Source: Deltaproteobacteria bacterium (GTDB lineage Bacteria; Bdellovibrionota; Bacteriovoracia; Bacteriovoracales; Bacteriovoracaceae). Taken from it: 36,250 nt of DNA. The position numbers and the translations under genes are program-made. The stretch covers positions 1 to 36,250 of the forward strand of contig SBGE01000308.1 of the NCBI GenBank assembly GCA_006226755.1, written 5' to 3'. The notes below the pieces were generated by a model. That model had not been told where the DNA came from. It did not search any database and was given only the letters and a program-made list of their open reading frames with translations. This document shows positions 10,148 through 19,458 of this stretch, in pieces; within the stretch, counting starts at the first letter, position 1, and every line of letters begins with the position of its first letter.

Positions 10148-11125
10148 ATGCGGTTTCTACCTCTTTGTATCCTAACAATACTTGTATCCTGTGCTTCTCC
10201 TCCACAGCAGATGACGATCATTGCTCATAGGGGGGCCAGTGGTTATCTGCCCGAACATACTCTTGAGTCGGCCTCTATGGCCCATGCTTTTAATCCAGAC
10301 TTCATTGAACCGGATTTGGTTATGACCAAAGATGATGTTCTCGTCGTGCTTCATGATATCCACATTGATACCACAACAAATGTGGCAAAAGTGTTTCCTA
10401 AGAAAAAGAGAAAAGATGGGCGTTACTACGCCATTGATTTTACTCTCAAGCAACTCAAAAGTTTGAAAGTAATGGAACGAGGAAATGTAAAATCTGGTAA
10501 GGCCATTTATGAAGATCGATTTCCAAGAGGAAGAGCAAACTTTGAAGTCGCCACATTTCGAGAATTTATCGAATTAGTTGAAGGTCTGAACAAATCAAGA
10601 AAAATGAATATCGGTATTTATCCGGAGATGAAAAGTCCTTCCTTTCATAGACAAAATAAAAAAGATATTTTGAAAGAAACATGGAAAGTCTTGAATGATT
10701 ATGGTTACACCAGTGGAAAGAAAAAAATATTTTTACAGTGTTTTGATTCAAGTGCACTCAAGGAATTTAAAAAGAGATTTAATCCAAAGTTTCCTATGAT
10801 TCAGTTGATAGGTGATAATTCTTGGAAAGAAAGCCCTGATGATTATACCAAGATGCTAACTCCGAAAGGTCTGAAAGAAGTTTCCAGTTATGCTCAAGGA
10901 ATAGGTCCTTGGTTTCCACAACTTATTCAACCAGTCGGAAGAAGTTATAGAATCACACCGCTGGCAAAGGTCGCAAAAAGTCTGGGGCTTAAGATTCATA
11001 CCTATACTTTGAGAGAAGATTCTCTTCCTGAATATGTTGATAGCGTGAAAGGCCTTTCCGTAATTCTTGCGAGAGAGGGAGTGGATGGTGTTTTCACAGA
11101 CTTCCCAGATCGGATCAGAGAATAA
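10148..11125 (+). CDS. glpQ: Glycerophosphodiester phosphodiesterase, lipoprotein
   Basis: Lipobox LVSCASPP; IIAHRGASGYLPEHTLESASMAHAFNPDFIEPDLVMTKDDVLVVLHD; GVDGVFTDFPD. Confidence 0.9.
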   Translation: MRFLPLCILTILVSCASPPQQMTIIAHRGASGYLPEHTLESASMAHAFNPDFIEPDLVMTKDDVLVVLHDIHIDTTTNVAKVFPKKKRKDGRYYAIDFTLKQLKSLKVMERGNVKSGKAIYEDRFPRGRANFEVATFREFIELVEGLNKSRKMNIGIYPEMKSPSFHRQNKKDILKETWKVLNDYGYTSGKKKIFLQCFDSSALKEFKKRFNPKFPMIQLIGDNSWKESPDDYTKMLTPKGLKEVSSYAQGIGPWFPQLIQPVGRSYRITPLAKVAKSLGLKIHTYTLREDSLPEYVDSVKGLSVILAREGVDGVFTDFPDRIRE

Positions 11126-11219
11126 AAGGCTCAAGTATTCAAGGACCTTTATTGATCGGTCTTTTGAAAATGTAATACCAGGGACTTAAGGCGGACTTCC
11201 TATGTGTCGATAGGGAGTT

Positions 11220-12842
11220 ATGGATATAGGAACACGATCAGTATTTATTGGAAGTTTCATCTTTTTTCTGGCACTCAGTGCTTTATTCTACTTCTTCTTT
11301 CCGTATGGAAATTGGATGTGGGTGATCATTGGACCGCTCTTCTTTGTGGGTTTCATTGATTTCTTTCAAACAAAACATGCTATCAGAAGAAATTTTCCAG
11401 TACTTGGTAATTTCAGATATTTTCTTGAATCGATCAGACCTGAAATCAATCAATATTTCATTGAAAACAATACCGATGGTAGACCATTCTCCAGAGAAGA
11501 AAGATCGATTGTTTATCAAAGAGCAAAAAAAGTTTTGGATACTCTTCCTTTTGGTACACAAAGGGACGTGTATAAAACAGGCTATGAGTATATTGCACAT
11601 TCTTTAGCTCCTGTTCATGTTGATGAAAGTAAAATGAGAGTTATGGTTGGTGGACCAGATTGTAAGCAACCATATGACTGCTCTGTTTTTAACATCTCGG
11701 CCATGAGTTATGGTTCACTTTCAAAAAATGCTGTTATGGCCCTCAATAGAGGAGCGAAAGAAGGAAACTTTGCTCACAATACCGGTGAAGGTGGAATCAG
11801 TCAGTGGCACCTGAAGTTTGGTGGAGACCTGATTTGGCAAATTGGAACGGGATACTTTGGTTGTAGAAATGCTGAAGGCGGTTTCGATGCTGATAAATTC
11901 AAAGAGAAAGCAGCTCTAGATAATGTGAAGATGATTGAAATAAAGCTATCGCAAGGGGCTAAGCCTGGACATGGAGGAATTCTTCCTGCTGAGAAGCTTA
12001 CTCCTGAGATTGCTGAAATTAGAGGTGTACCTATGGGACAGGATGTGAATTCTCCTCCTGCTCATAGTGCTTTTTCATCTCCTCGTGGGCTATGTGAATT
12101 CATCGGCAAGCTTCGTGAATTGAGTGGAGGCAAACCAATTGGCTTCAAACTTTGTCTTGGAAACAGGTATGAGTTTCACGCCCTTTGCAAGGCGATGATC
12201 GAAACAGGAATCAAACCTGACTTTATAACGGTTGATGGTTCAGAAGGAGGAACAGGTGCTGCTCCATTGGAGTTCACCAATTGGATTGGTACTCCTGGAA
12301 CAGATGCATTGATTCTCATTAATAATATTCTCAGAGGCTATGACCTCAGAAAAGATATCAAGATCATTAATACCGGAAAAGTTACAACTGGATTTGGTGT
12401 AATAAAAAGAATTGCACTTGGAGCAGACATTATTTATTCGGCTCGTGCAATGATGTTGGCTATTGGATGTATCCAAGCTCTTCGATGTAATTCTAACCAT
12501 TGTCCTGCCGGTGTTGCGACTCAAAACCCAGATCTTATGCAAGGACTTGTCGTAGAAGACAAATACATGCGAGTTTACAATTTTCATCATGAAACTATTC
12601 ATGCTGCTGCTCATATGTTGGGGGCAATGGGATTGGATAACTTAAATCTACTTCACCCAAGACATATTAAAAGAAGAGTCAGCGATCATGAAATTCAAGA
12701 GTACTCTGATTTTATTACGATTTTGGATGAGGGATGCTTTTTGAAAGGCGATATTCCTGCTGAACATAAGCGTGATTACAATATGGCCAATCCTGAAAGC
12801 TTTGCTGCCAATGACGTTAAATCTGAATACCGCTCTGCCTGA
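11220..12842 (+). CDS. FMN-binding glutamate synthase family protein
   Basis: N-terminal TM segments; NISAMSYGSLSKNAVMALNRGAKEG, GGISQWHLK, EIKLSQGAKPGHGGILPAEK, VDGSEGGTGAAP, RCNSNHCPAGVATQNP. Confidence 0.92.
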   Translation: MDIGTRSVFIGSFIFFLALSALFYFFFPYGNWMWVIIGPLFFVGFIDFFQTKHAIRRNFPVLGNFRYFLESIRPEINQYFIENNTDGRPFSREERSIVYQRAKKVLDTLPFGTQRDVYKTGYEYIAHSLAPVHVDESKMRVMVGGPDCKQPYDCSVFNISAMSYGSLSKNAVMALNRGAKEGNFAHNTGEGGISQWHLKFGGDLIWQIGTGYFGCRNAEGGFDADKFKEKAALDNVKMIEIKLSQGAKPGHGGILPAEKLTPEIAEIRGVPMGQDVNSPPAHSAFSSPRGLCEFIGKLRELSGGKPIGFKLCLGNRYEFHALCKAMIETGIKPDFITVDGSEGGTGAAPLEFTNWIGTPGTDALILINNILRGYDLRKDIKIINTGKVTTGFGVIKRIALGADIIYSARAMMLAIGCIQALRCNSNHCPAGVATQNPDLMQGLVVEDKYMRVYNFHHETIHAAAHMLGAMGLDNLNLLHPRHIKRRVSDHEIQEYSDFITILDEGCFLKGDIPAEHKRDYNMANPESFAANDVKSEYRSA

Positions 12843-13262
12843 TTAATCTCGAGCGCTATTTACATTTCTCTCTAATGTCTTTCCTAGAAGTTTTGCCCAG
12901 CTTCGCAAGCTACTTTGCTCATTGGGAGTATAACTTTTCTCTGAATCTCTAGGGTAAATTTTTGTGTTGGTGTATTTTGAGGGACAGGCTTTCTTGAAGC
13001 CTTGATCGCATATAAGATTTAATAAGTCTTGAGATTGAGCCTTGTTTTCATAACCTATTAGAGTTGCATATTGGTAACATCCTTCAAAATCTTTTTGGTA
13101 ACACGAGAATTTGTAGCACTTTTTTGAATCGTGAATTTTTGAAGATGAGAAATGCTGTTTACCAAGTTTGTTTAACTTCTCTGGGTTCATCTTTTCAGTA
13201 CAAGATTGAGAGACATTCAACTGAGAGCAGCTAGAAAATAAGAGAAATAGTAAAATATGCAT
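12843..13262 (-). CDS. Cys-rich Sel1/Hcp-like small lipoprotein
   Basis: Lipobox LLFSSCS; paired Cys spacing CYQKDFEGCYQYATLIG...LICDQGFKKACP as in Sel1/Hcp repeats; tail-to-tail with the upstream gene. Confidence 0.55.
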   Translation of the reverse strand: MHILLFLLFSSCSQLNVSQSCTEKMNPEKLNKLGKQHFSSSKIHDSKKCYKFSCYQKDFEGCYQYATLIGYENKAQSQDLLNLICDQGFKKACPSKYTNTKIYPRDSEKSYTPNEQSSLRSWAKLLGKTLERNVNSARD

Positions 13263-13323
13263 GAAACTAGTTTATATAGAAAACTTGAAATTGACCATAA
13301 AAGTAAGTGGATAAAAAATAAAA

Positions 13324-13344
13324 GGCCCCGTCATTAACGGGGCC
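13324..13344 (-). terminator. Rho-independent terminator for the 13391-14041 gene
   Basis: GGCCCCG-TCATTAA-CGGGGCC; minus strand continues TTTTATTTTTTA. Confidence 0.85.
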
Positions 13345-13390
13345 CTTAAGGGGTATCACACAATTCTATTGTCCTCGTCTCCCAGATCAA

Positions 13391-14041
13391 TCATTCTTCG
13401 TCGTCGAAGAGATAACTCCCTCTCTGTTGTATCGGTCGGGGTCCGCCAAAACGCCCACCTACAGAAAGGAATGGAAAATAGATATCGCCATCTGAATCTT
13501 CAAATTTTCTGACACTTAATTCAATAAACATCCCGGATCTTGATTCCATACCAACTCCAAACTCTTGAGTTGATTCAATATCGTCGCTAAGTCCCCAGGC
13601 CTTATAAACTCTACCTTTAAAATAAACGGTTCTTGCAGCAGTTGGGTTAAGTCTTAACTTCAAATAAGCACCAACTTCTGGAACAAATGCTCCGTTGGTA
13701 CCAGCTGCAATGAAGATAAATCCACCGTCAACACCGACTTCAAGATGATCCCAGAGCATTCTTACTCCGACATTTCCTCGAGCGCCCATGACCATGATCG
13801 TCGCTGTTACTTGACCTTCAATGGAGAGATGATTTCTTGCAAATTCTTCAAACGAGAAATCTCCGCCATCAAGTAGGGCCATGTCTTCAGAAGTTTCTTC
13901 TGCTTTTTCTGAGGCATAGTATGCTTCATCAACAATAATCCCTTCTGAAGGTTCTCCACCATCAGGAATCAACAAAAGTCTGTCTTCAGAAAAGCTTTGA
14001 GCTGAAAGAAGAATACTGAATAGAATCAGTAGTGTTTTCAT
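13391..14041 (-). CDS. Secreted/outer-membrane protein of unknown function
   Basis: ORF opens at 14152, but MKTLLILFSILLSAQSFSEDR signal peptide starts at ATG 14041, preceded by GGGGGAAC. Confidence 0.72.
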   Translation of the reverse strand: MKTLLILFSILLSAQSFSEDRLLLIPDGGEPSEGIIVDEAYYASEKAEETSEDMALLDGGDFSFEEFARNHLSIEGQVTATIMVMGARGNVGVRMLWDHLEVGVDGGFIFIAAGTNGAFVPEVGAYLKLRLNPTAARTVYFKGRVYKAWGLSDDIESTQEFGVGMESRSGMFIELSVRKFEDSDGDIYFPFLSVGGRFGGPRPIQQRGSYLFDDEE

Positions 14042-14207
14042 TTTTTGTTCCCCCGAACGTGTGTGGATGCATTGTTTAACAGCTAATGGGATTTGATGGA
14101 AGACAATGTGTAAAAGATACATTTCTAAATAGCCGTAATTGTTATAACCCATTGAAACCGGCGGGAATTGCCCTCTGAAACTCCCTCCGCAAAAACTCTA
14201 TAATTTA

Positions 14208-15284
14208 ATGATTATGAGGACTTGTTTCTTTATTTCCCTATTCATTTTTTCTTTTTTCTCAACCGATCTTTCGGCTTCATACCGTCATAGAGAGCTCAAA
14301 AATTTTGAACGCAACGTTACTTTTTTGGCCCAACATCATTTGGATGATGAGATGGTTGATAAATGGTTCCGTTACTATACGGGAAGAGGGAAAAATATTT
14401 TTGAAAGGCAAATGGCAAGAGGGGAAGTGGTTCGAAAGGCGATCGAAAACATCTTGGTTGAAAAGAATGTTCCTCTTGAATTGTACTACGTAGCTTTGAT
14501 TGAAAGTGGATTTAATTTTAGTGCTGTTTCACATGCAGGAGCTACTGGTCCTTGGCAGTTCATGAAGAATACAGGAAGAATGTATGGTCTTCGAATTGAT
14601 TCCGAGGTCGATGAAAGAAAGAATATCTATAAAGCTACTCGTGCTGCAGCTGAATACCTTTCAGATCTTTATAATATCTTCAATGATTGGGCCCTCACTC
14701 TTGCGGCTTATAATGCGGGAGAGTATCGAATCTTGAATGCTATCAGAAAAGCGAACACCAGAGATTTCAATTCTCTTGTGAAGATGAAAGTACTACCTCC
14801 TGAAACTATGAATTACATTTCGAAAGTCTGGACGGCAATGATAGTTGAAAAGAATGCATTGAAGTTCAGATTGGAAAAGAAAAGTGCCGATTGGAAGATT
14901 AATCCAACGGAACTTTCTTTGAGTATTGATAAAGACACGAAAGTTGAAAATCTTATTTCTCTCTCTGGCATGAGCGAGGAGCGATTCCGGAAATATAATG
15001 CGCACTTGCTTTCAAATACATTGAAGGCGAGAGCTGACAAGCCAATCGAAATTTTTATGCCAAAAAAGAATTATATGCGGCTTGCGATGGGTCTTTATGG
15101 CTACAAGGTCAAGCCTACTCCTAAAATTGTACCTGTGACTGATCCCCTGAAATTGACCGGACTAGGTTTTAAAAATGTGGAAAAAGGGGAAAAAATAGAA
15201 GTCACCAGGCTGGAAAGCGGTCAAATCAAACTGAAAAGACTGAAAAATGGCCGCATCATCATGATAAACAACCCCGGAAAATAG
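14208..15284 (+). CDS. Lytic transglycosylase (SLT/MltD type) with LysM-like region
   Basis: YYVALIESGFNFSAVSHAGATGPWQFMKNTGRMYGL (catalytic E, ES motif), LTLAAYNAGEYRI; signal peptide. Confidence 0.9.
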   Translation: MIMRTCFFISLFIFSFFSTDLSASYRHRELKNFERNVTFLAQHHLDDEMVDKWFRYYTGRGKNIFERQMARGEVVRKAIENILVEKNVPLELYYVALIESGFNFSAVSHAGATGPWQFMKNTGRMYGLRIDSEVDERKNIYKATRAAAEYLSDLYNIFNDWALTLAAYNAGEYRILNAIRKANTRDFNSLVKMKVLPPETMNYISKVWTAMIVEKNALKFRLEKKSADWKINPTELSLSIDKDTKVENLISLSGMSEERFRKYNAHLLSNTLKARADKPIEIFMPKKNYMRLAMGLYGYKVKPTPKIVPVTDPLKLTGLGFKNVEKGEKIEVTRLESGQIKLKRLKNGRIIMINNPGK

Positions 15285-15338
15285 AACTTTTCCAATTCCT
15301 TTGCTATCCTTTCTAAGAATTGAATTCAGGAGGTCCCA

Positions 15339-15749
15339 TTGGACAAGCTCGTTGAAAAGGCCTGGCATGTTGCCTTGAAGGCCCGTGAAAATGCTCATGC
15401 CCCATATAGCCACTTTAAAGTTGGAGCAGCTCTGAAATTGAAAGGAATGGATGAGATCATTCCTGGATGTAATGTTGAGAATGCATCATTTGGCGCCACT
15501 GTATGTGCAGAACGAACTGCAATTCAATGTTCTGTGGCAAATCATGGAAAAACTGATTTCGAGTTCATCGTAGTCGTCACTGACACTGATCCAGCGACCC
15601 AGCCTTGTGCGCTATGCCTTCAAGTCATGAGTGAATTCGCTCACCCAGATATGCCGGTGTACTTGGCCAATTTGAAAGGTGTTCAGTCCTCGATTACTTT
15701 CAAGGAGCTGTTGCCTAATCCATTTAATCATTTCGAACCTAATGAGTGA
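15339..15749 (+). CDS. cdd: Cytidine deaminase
   Basis: TTG start after AGGAGG; HAPYSHFKVGAAL, GCNVENASFGATVCAERTAI, PCALCLQV zinc ligands. Confidence 0.9.
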   Translation: MDKLVEKAWHVALKARENAHAPYSHFKVGAALKLKGMDEIIPGCNVENASFGATVCAERTAIQCSVANHGKTDFEFIVVVTDTDPATQPCALCLQVMSEFAHPDMPVYLANLKGVQSSITFKELLPNPFNHFEPNE

Positions 15750-17070
15750 CAAGCGAAAAGGTGTCACATTAGTTGTAGGTTTTTTAGGGTCAGGTAAGAC
15801 GACTCTTATCAATCAATTGATCAAAGACAACCAAGGACTAAAGCTTGCCCTCATAGAAAATGAGTTCGGTGAGCTCGGCGTAGATAATGAATTCCTTCCG
15901 AATATTGAAGAGCTTGTTTTAGAGATGAACGATGGCTGCCTCTGCTGTTCAGTTAGAGGGGACATGGTTCAAGCTTTGAAGAATCTTATCAACCAAGAAC
16001 AGGAGTTCGACCACCTCATTATAGAGGCCACTGGGATGGCATCGCCTGGACCAATTCTTGATAGCTTTAAAAAGAGTAGGGAACTGGAAGAGAGTTTTCG
16101 AATCAACACTGTCATTTCTCTTGTTGATGCCATACATTTCGATAGAAATATGAAACGAGATCAGGAGGAAGAGGAGTCGAATTTCTCTGATCAGCTGGCT
16201 TTTTCTGATCTGATTCTTCTCAATAAAACAGAAGGACTTGAAGAAAAGAAACTTGTCGTCATAGAAGATCAAATAACCGCCATTAATCCTGATTCAGAGG
16301 TTCGAAGAACAAATTTTTCTAAAATTAATCCATCCGAGATTTATGAGCGAAATTATTACGACCCAAAGAAAGTTGAAAATTTGCAGATCAATGTCGATGA
16401 AGGTGAGACTTTTGCATGGGCCGGACTTTTTGATCTTCCTGTAGGTAAGCATCATCTATACTTCAACCATATTCACCATTCTGTGAATTGGTCTTTTTTA
16501 AAAGAGAATTCAATTGATGCAGGTTTGAGTCTGGGAAGAATTTTGATGTCTTCTCCTCCTCATAAATTAAATAAGCTTGAAAAAGTGATGATCGGTAGCC
16601 CATATACAAGCGATCAAAGACTGTTTGAGCTTCATGTTCTTGAGCCCGGGAAAATAGTTTTCTTTCTTGATGATCATCCTTCCCACCTTCAAATGGAAAT
16701 TCGAGTTCGTGACAAGGTACAATTACCTTTGGAAGAAAGAGGATTCACCAAGCGCAAAAAGCATGCTCATGGAAAAGTAAATTCCGTTTCCATAGAAGTG
16801 GAAGGAGAATTGGATCCCTCTACTTTTCAGTTTTATTTAAACTCTCTGTTTATGAAATATCCAGATCGCATTTACCGCTCGAAGGGAATACTGTGTTTTC
16901 CAGGAAACCCACATAAGGTTTTTTTCCAGGGAGTCTATGAAAACTTCGACTTCTCTGAGGGGCCAATGTGGAGTGGGACAAAGCAAAATAGGGTCGTTTT
17001 CATAGGAATGGGGCTCAATGCTGATCTGATCACCAGTGGCTTCAAAAACTGCCTGATTAAAACCAAGTAA
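15742..17070 (+). CDS. CobW/COG0523-family GTPase (putative metallochaperone)
   Basis: TLVVGFLGSGKTTLINQL (P-loop), CLCCSVRGD (CxCC), NKTE, CobW C-terminal region. Preferred ATG at 15742 overlaps the cdd stop by 8 nt (ATGAGTGA); ORF track start 15679 is too long. Confidence 0.9.
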   Translation: MSDKRKGVTLVVGFLGSGKTTLINQLIKDNQGLKLALIENEFGELGVDNEFLPNIEELVLEMNDGCLCCSVRGDMVQALKNLINQEQEFDHLIIEATGMASPGPILDSFKKSRELEESFRINTVISLVDAIHFDRNMKRDQEEEESNFSDQLAFSDLILLNKTEGLEEKKLVVIEDQITAINPDSEVRRTNFSKINPSEIYERNYYDPKKVENLQINVDEGETFAWAGLFDLPVGKHHLYFNHIHHSVNWSFLKENSIDAGLSLGRILMSSPPHKLNKLEKVMIGSPYTSDQRLFELHVLEPGKIVFFLDDHPSHLQMEIRVRDKVQLPLEERGFTKRKKHAHGKVNSVSIEVEGELDPSTFQFYLNSLFMKYPDRIYRSKGILCFPGNPHKVFFQGVYENFDFSEGPMWSGTKQNRVVFIGMGLNADLITSGFKNCLIKTK

Positions 17071-17135
17071 TTGAAAATATTGATTTTTTTCTAAAGATAC
17101 CTTCTCATATTCCGAAAGGCACTATGGTCAAGGCT

Positions 17136-17164
17136 TTGATTAAGACCCTAAGTTGTTGTATAGT
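17136..17164 (+). promoter_or_regulatory. sigma70-like promoter upstream of rpsU
   Basis: TTGATT-N17-TATAGT. Confidence 0.6.
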
Positions 17165-17210
17165 CTACAAAAGTGTTTTTAATTTCTGCAACTTTCCTTT
17201 TGGAGGGAAA

Positions 17211-17432
17211 ATGGACGAACAGTTCAATGTATACGTAAAAGTCGATGATAGAGGTGCTGAAAGATGCATCAAAAAGTTTAAGCGTATGTGCGAGAGTTTC
17301 GGTGTTCAAAAGGAATATAGAAACAGAAAAGAATACAAGAAGCCTTCTATCAAGAAGAAAGAAAAGAATATCGCAGCGACAAAGAAGCGCTCGAAATCTG
17401 AAAGAAGAACCGGTAGAAGATCTAAAATTTAA
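17211..17432 (+). CDS. rpsU: Ribosomal protein bS21
   Basis: MDEQFNVYVKVDDRGAERCIKKFKRMCESFGVQKEYRNRKEYKKPSIKKKEK matches bS21 (RFKRxCExxGVxxExRRRexYEKPsxxRKRK). GGAGGG precedes ATG 17211; the predicted promoter lies inside the longer ORF, excluding the 17124 start. Confidence 0.85.
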   Translation: MDEQFNVYVKVDDRGAERCIKKFKRMCESFGVQKEYRNRKEYKKPSIKKKEKNIAATKKRSKSERRTGRRSKI

Positions 17433-17444
17433 CCGGTTTATTTT

Positions 17445-17969
17445 TTGAAAACCCCTCCCTGGGCCAAAAGTTCTCTCAAACTTGAATCCGCGGAGGGACA
17501 GCTCTGGCAAAGAGCATTCTCTGAAATCAAACCAAACTTCCAAAAGAATCTTTCTAAACATAATCTTACCCCTCTCCAAGTTGACCTTCTAGAAATCAAA
17601 CCTCTCTTTCAAGAAGATCTTCCAAAGGTGGGCGGTTATTACACCTCCAAAGAAGTTGTGGTTTTTCTTCCTCTTAATTCACAGGAGTTTATCTTAGAGA
17701 AACTTCTAGGGGGACATGGAGGACAATCAGGCTTTCAAGGAACGGGGTTGCTCGGAAAGAAAACAATTGAAAGTTTTCTGGCTGATGTTGTATCTATGCC
17801 TTTTGCAGGAGCAGAGTCTTTTAAGGAATTCGAACTGACTTTGAAGACTTCACGTTACCTGTCTCTTGAGTTGAATCTACAATATGAAAAGTACTTTCAG
17901 GCTTCTCTTTGGATACCTTGGGATCAACGATTGAAAATTCTTGAAAAAACCGGGGTGACGGATGAGTAA
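17445..17969 (+). CDS. Protein of unknown function
   Basis: 174 aa, TTG start; overlaps the next gene by 8 nt. Segment FILEKLLGGHGGQ...LLGKKTIESFLADVV faintly recalls FliM/CheC-type sequences (speculative). Confidence 0.6.
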   Translation: MKTPPWAKSSLKLESAEGQLWQRAFSEIKPNFQKNLSKHNLTPLQVDLLEIKPLFQEDLPKVGGYYTSKEVVVFLPLNSQEFILEKLLGGHGGQSGFQGTGLLGKKTIESFLADVVSMPFAGAESFKEFELTLKTSRYLSLELNLQYEKYFQASLWIPWDQRLKILEKTGVTDE

Positions 17970-18825
17970 ATTTGATGAATTCTTTTTGGGCCATTATGGT
18001 GAGCGATGGTCAGCCCTTTTTAATGAACTTCAAAAAGATGATCAGAAGGTCTTAAGAGAAGTTTTTCCAGAAGGTAAAAAATGGGACCTCGAACCTTTCA
18101 CAAACATTTCTCATTGCTATTATCCAACGACGGATCTTGATTATACAAAAGAAGAAAATCAAGAAGGCCTCCGTAGCTTTTATTATATGGACCCAGGAAG
18201 TATCATGGCCGCCAAGCTATTGGATGTTCAACCTGGAGATACTGTACTTGATATGTGCTCAGCTCCAGGTGGAAAAGGTTTAGTCCTGTGTGAGGCCCTT
18301 CAAGGCGAGGGACATATTGATTTGAATGAACCTTCAAGAAACAGAAGAGATAGACTTAAGAATGTCATCAGACAACATGTACCAGAAAAATTCAGAGGTG
18401 TAGTCAGTGTAAGAGGTCAGGACGGATTAAATTTTGGAATGAAGTCTCCTGATACCTATGATCGAATTTTAGTAGATGCACCATGTTCTGGAGAAAGACA
18501 TTTGATCCATTCCCCTGCTGAACTTGAAAAGTGGAGTCCTAAAAGAAGCAAACGTCTGGCCGCGAGACAGTACGGGCTTTTGACTTCAGCACTATTGGCG
18601 CTTAAATCCGGTGGAACTTTGATTTATTCCACTTGTTCTATTTCTCCGTTGGAAAATGATGGAGTTTTGGAAAAACTAAAGTCCAAAAAAGGTGAGCTAT
18701 TTGATTTTGTAGATCTTTCTGGAGAGTTTATCAGTATGGCAGATAAAACTGAATTCGGAAGACTTTTTCTTCCTGATACATCAGGTTACGGACCTCTTTT
18801 TATTTCAAAAATCAGAAAGAATTAG
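17962..18825 (+). CDS. RsmB/NSUN-type RNA (cytosine-5) methyltransferase
   Basis: VLDMCSAPGGKGLVLCEAL, RILVDAPCSGERHL, GTLIYSTCSISPLEND: SAM motif plus the two-Cys m5C methyltransferase signature. Confidence 0.88.
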   Translation: MSKFDEFFLGHYGERWSALFNELQKDDQKVLREVFPEGKKWDLEPFTNISHCYYPTTDLDYTKEENQEGLRSFYYMDPGSIMAAKLLDVQPGDTVLDMCSAPGGKGLVLCEALQGEGHIDLNEPSRNRRDRLKNVIRQHVPEKFRGVVSVRGQDGLNFGMKSPDTYDRILVDAPCSGERHLIHSPAELEKWSPKRSKRLAARQYGLLTSALLALKSGGTLIYSTCSISPLENDGVLEKLKSKKGELFDFVDLSGEFISMADKTEFGRLFLPDTSGYGPLFISKIRKN

Positions 18826-19337
18826 GCAGCTTGCTTTTTTTGGCGTGCGTGACGTTTCGCCTGGCGGTTTCGCTGGTTGATTCTACGGCGCTCCTTTCTG
18901 TGCTCTCTATAACTCTCTTTCATATTCATGAGCTCTTCAGCAAATGAAAGTCGACCGACATATGAAATTCTTTTAAGTGGAATCTCATAGAATGATCCAG
19001 CCTTCAGCTTGATGGTCAGATAGTTGTCGATAAGTTCAATTTTATCGACGTCTTTATAATTGGTGTACCCTCTAGTGTCGAAGATAAGACCGATCTTTGG
19101 AAATTCAAATCCTGTATTGTAGACATCGAATTCTTTGTATACTTCACTTGTGTTCTTGAGTCTGTTGACCATAAGAACTAGAACAAAGATGAAGAAGACG
19201 AGAAACGAGATGCTCATGCTCCCAAGTTTTGTTCCACTAAAATGAATGGCCATGAAAGTTAAAGCGCCGATAAACTTTAAATGTCGTTGTATATAGTTTG
19301 GTTGATATCGGTATCTAAGTTTAAGTTTTCTCGCCAT
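18822..19337 (-). CDS. Inner-membrane protein with Arg/Lys-rich C-terminal tail, unknown function
   Basis: 171 aa; two predicted TM segments, tail REHRKERRRINQRNRQAKRHARQKKQAA; 4-nt tail-to-tail overlap with the methyltransferase. Confidence 0.7.
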   Translation of the reverse strand: MARKLKLRYRYQPNYIQRHLKFIGALTFMAIHFSGTKLGSMSISFLVFFIFVLVLMVNRLKNTSEVYKEFDVYNTGFEFPKIGLIFDTRGYTNYKDVDKIELIDNYLTIKLKAGSFYEIPLKRISYVGRLSFAEELMNMKESYREHRKERRRINQRNRQAKRHARQKKQAA

Positions 19338-19449
19338 GAGCGCTTATCGGATCATATTGCTCTGAGTCTGAACGAAGCTTTTAAGACCAACCTTCGTCGT
19401 CGAACTTCGTCATCATAGTCACGTGACGAATGATTTCACCTGTTTACGC

Positions 19450-19458
19450 TGTGGATAA
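19450..19458. promoter_or_regulatory. Perfect DnaA-box consensus (TGTGGATAA / TTATCCACA)
   Basis: Exact 9-mer in a noncoding gap; functional status unknown. Confidence 0.45.

Noticed and set aside
12240-12614. 124-aa minus-strand ORF
   Set aside because: Antisense to conserved glutamate-synthase motifs.
17148-17579. 143-aa minus-strand ORF
   Set aside because: Antisense to rpsU, which has promoter, RBS and bS21 motif support.
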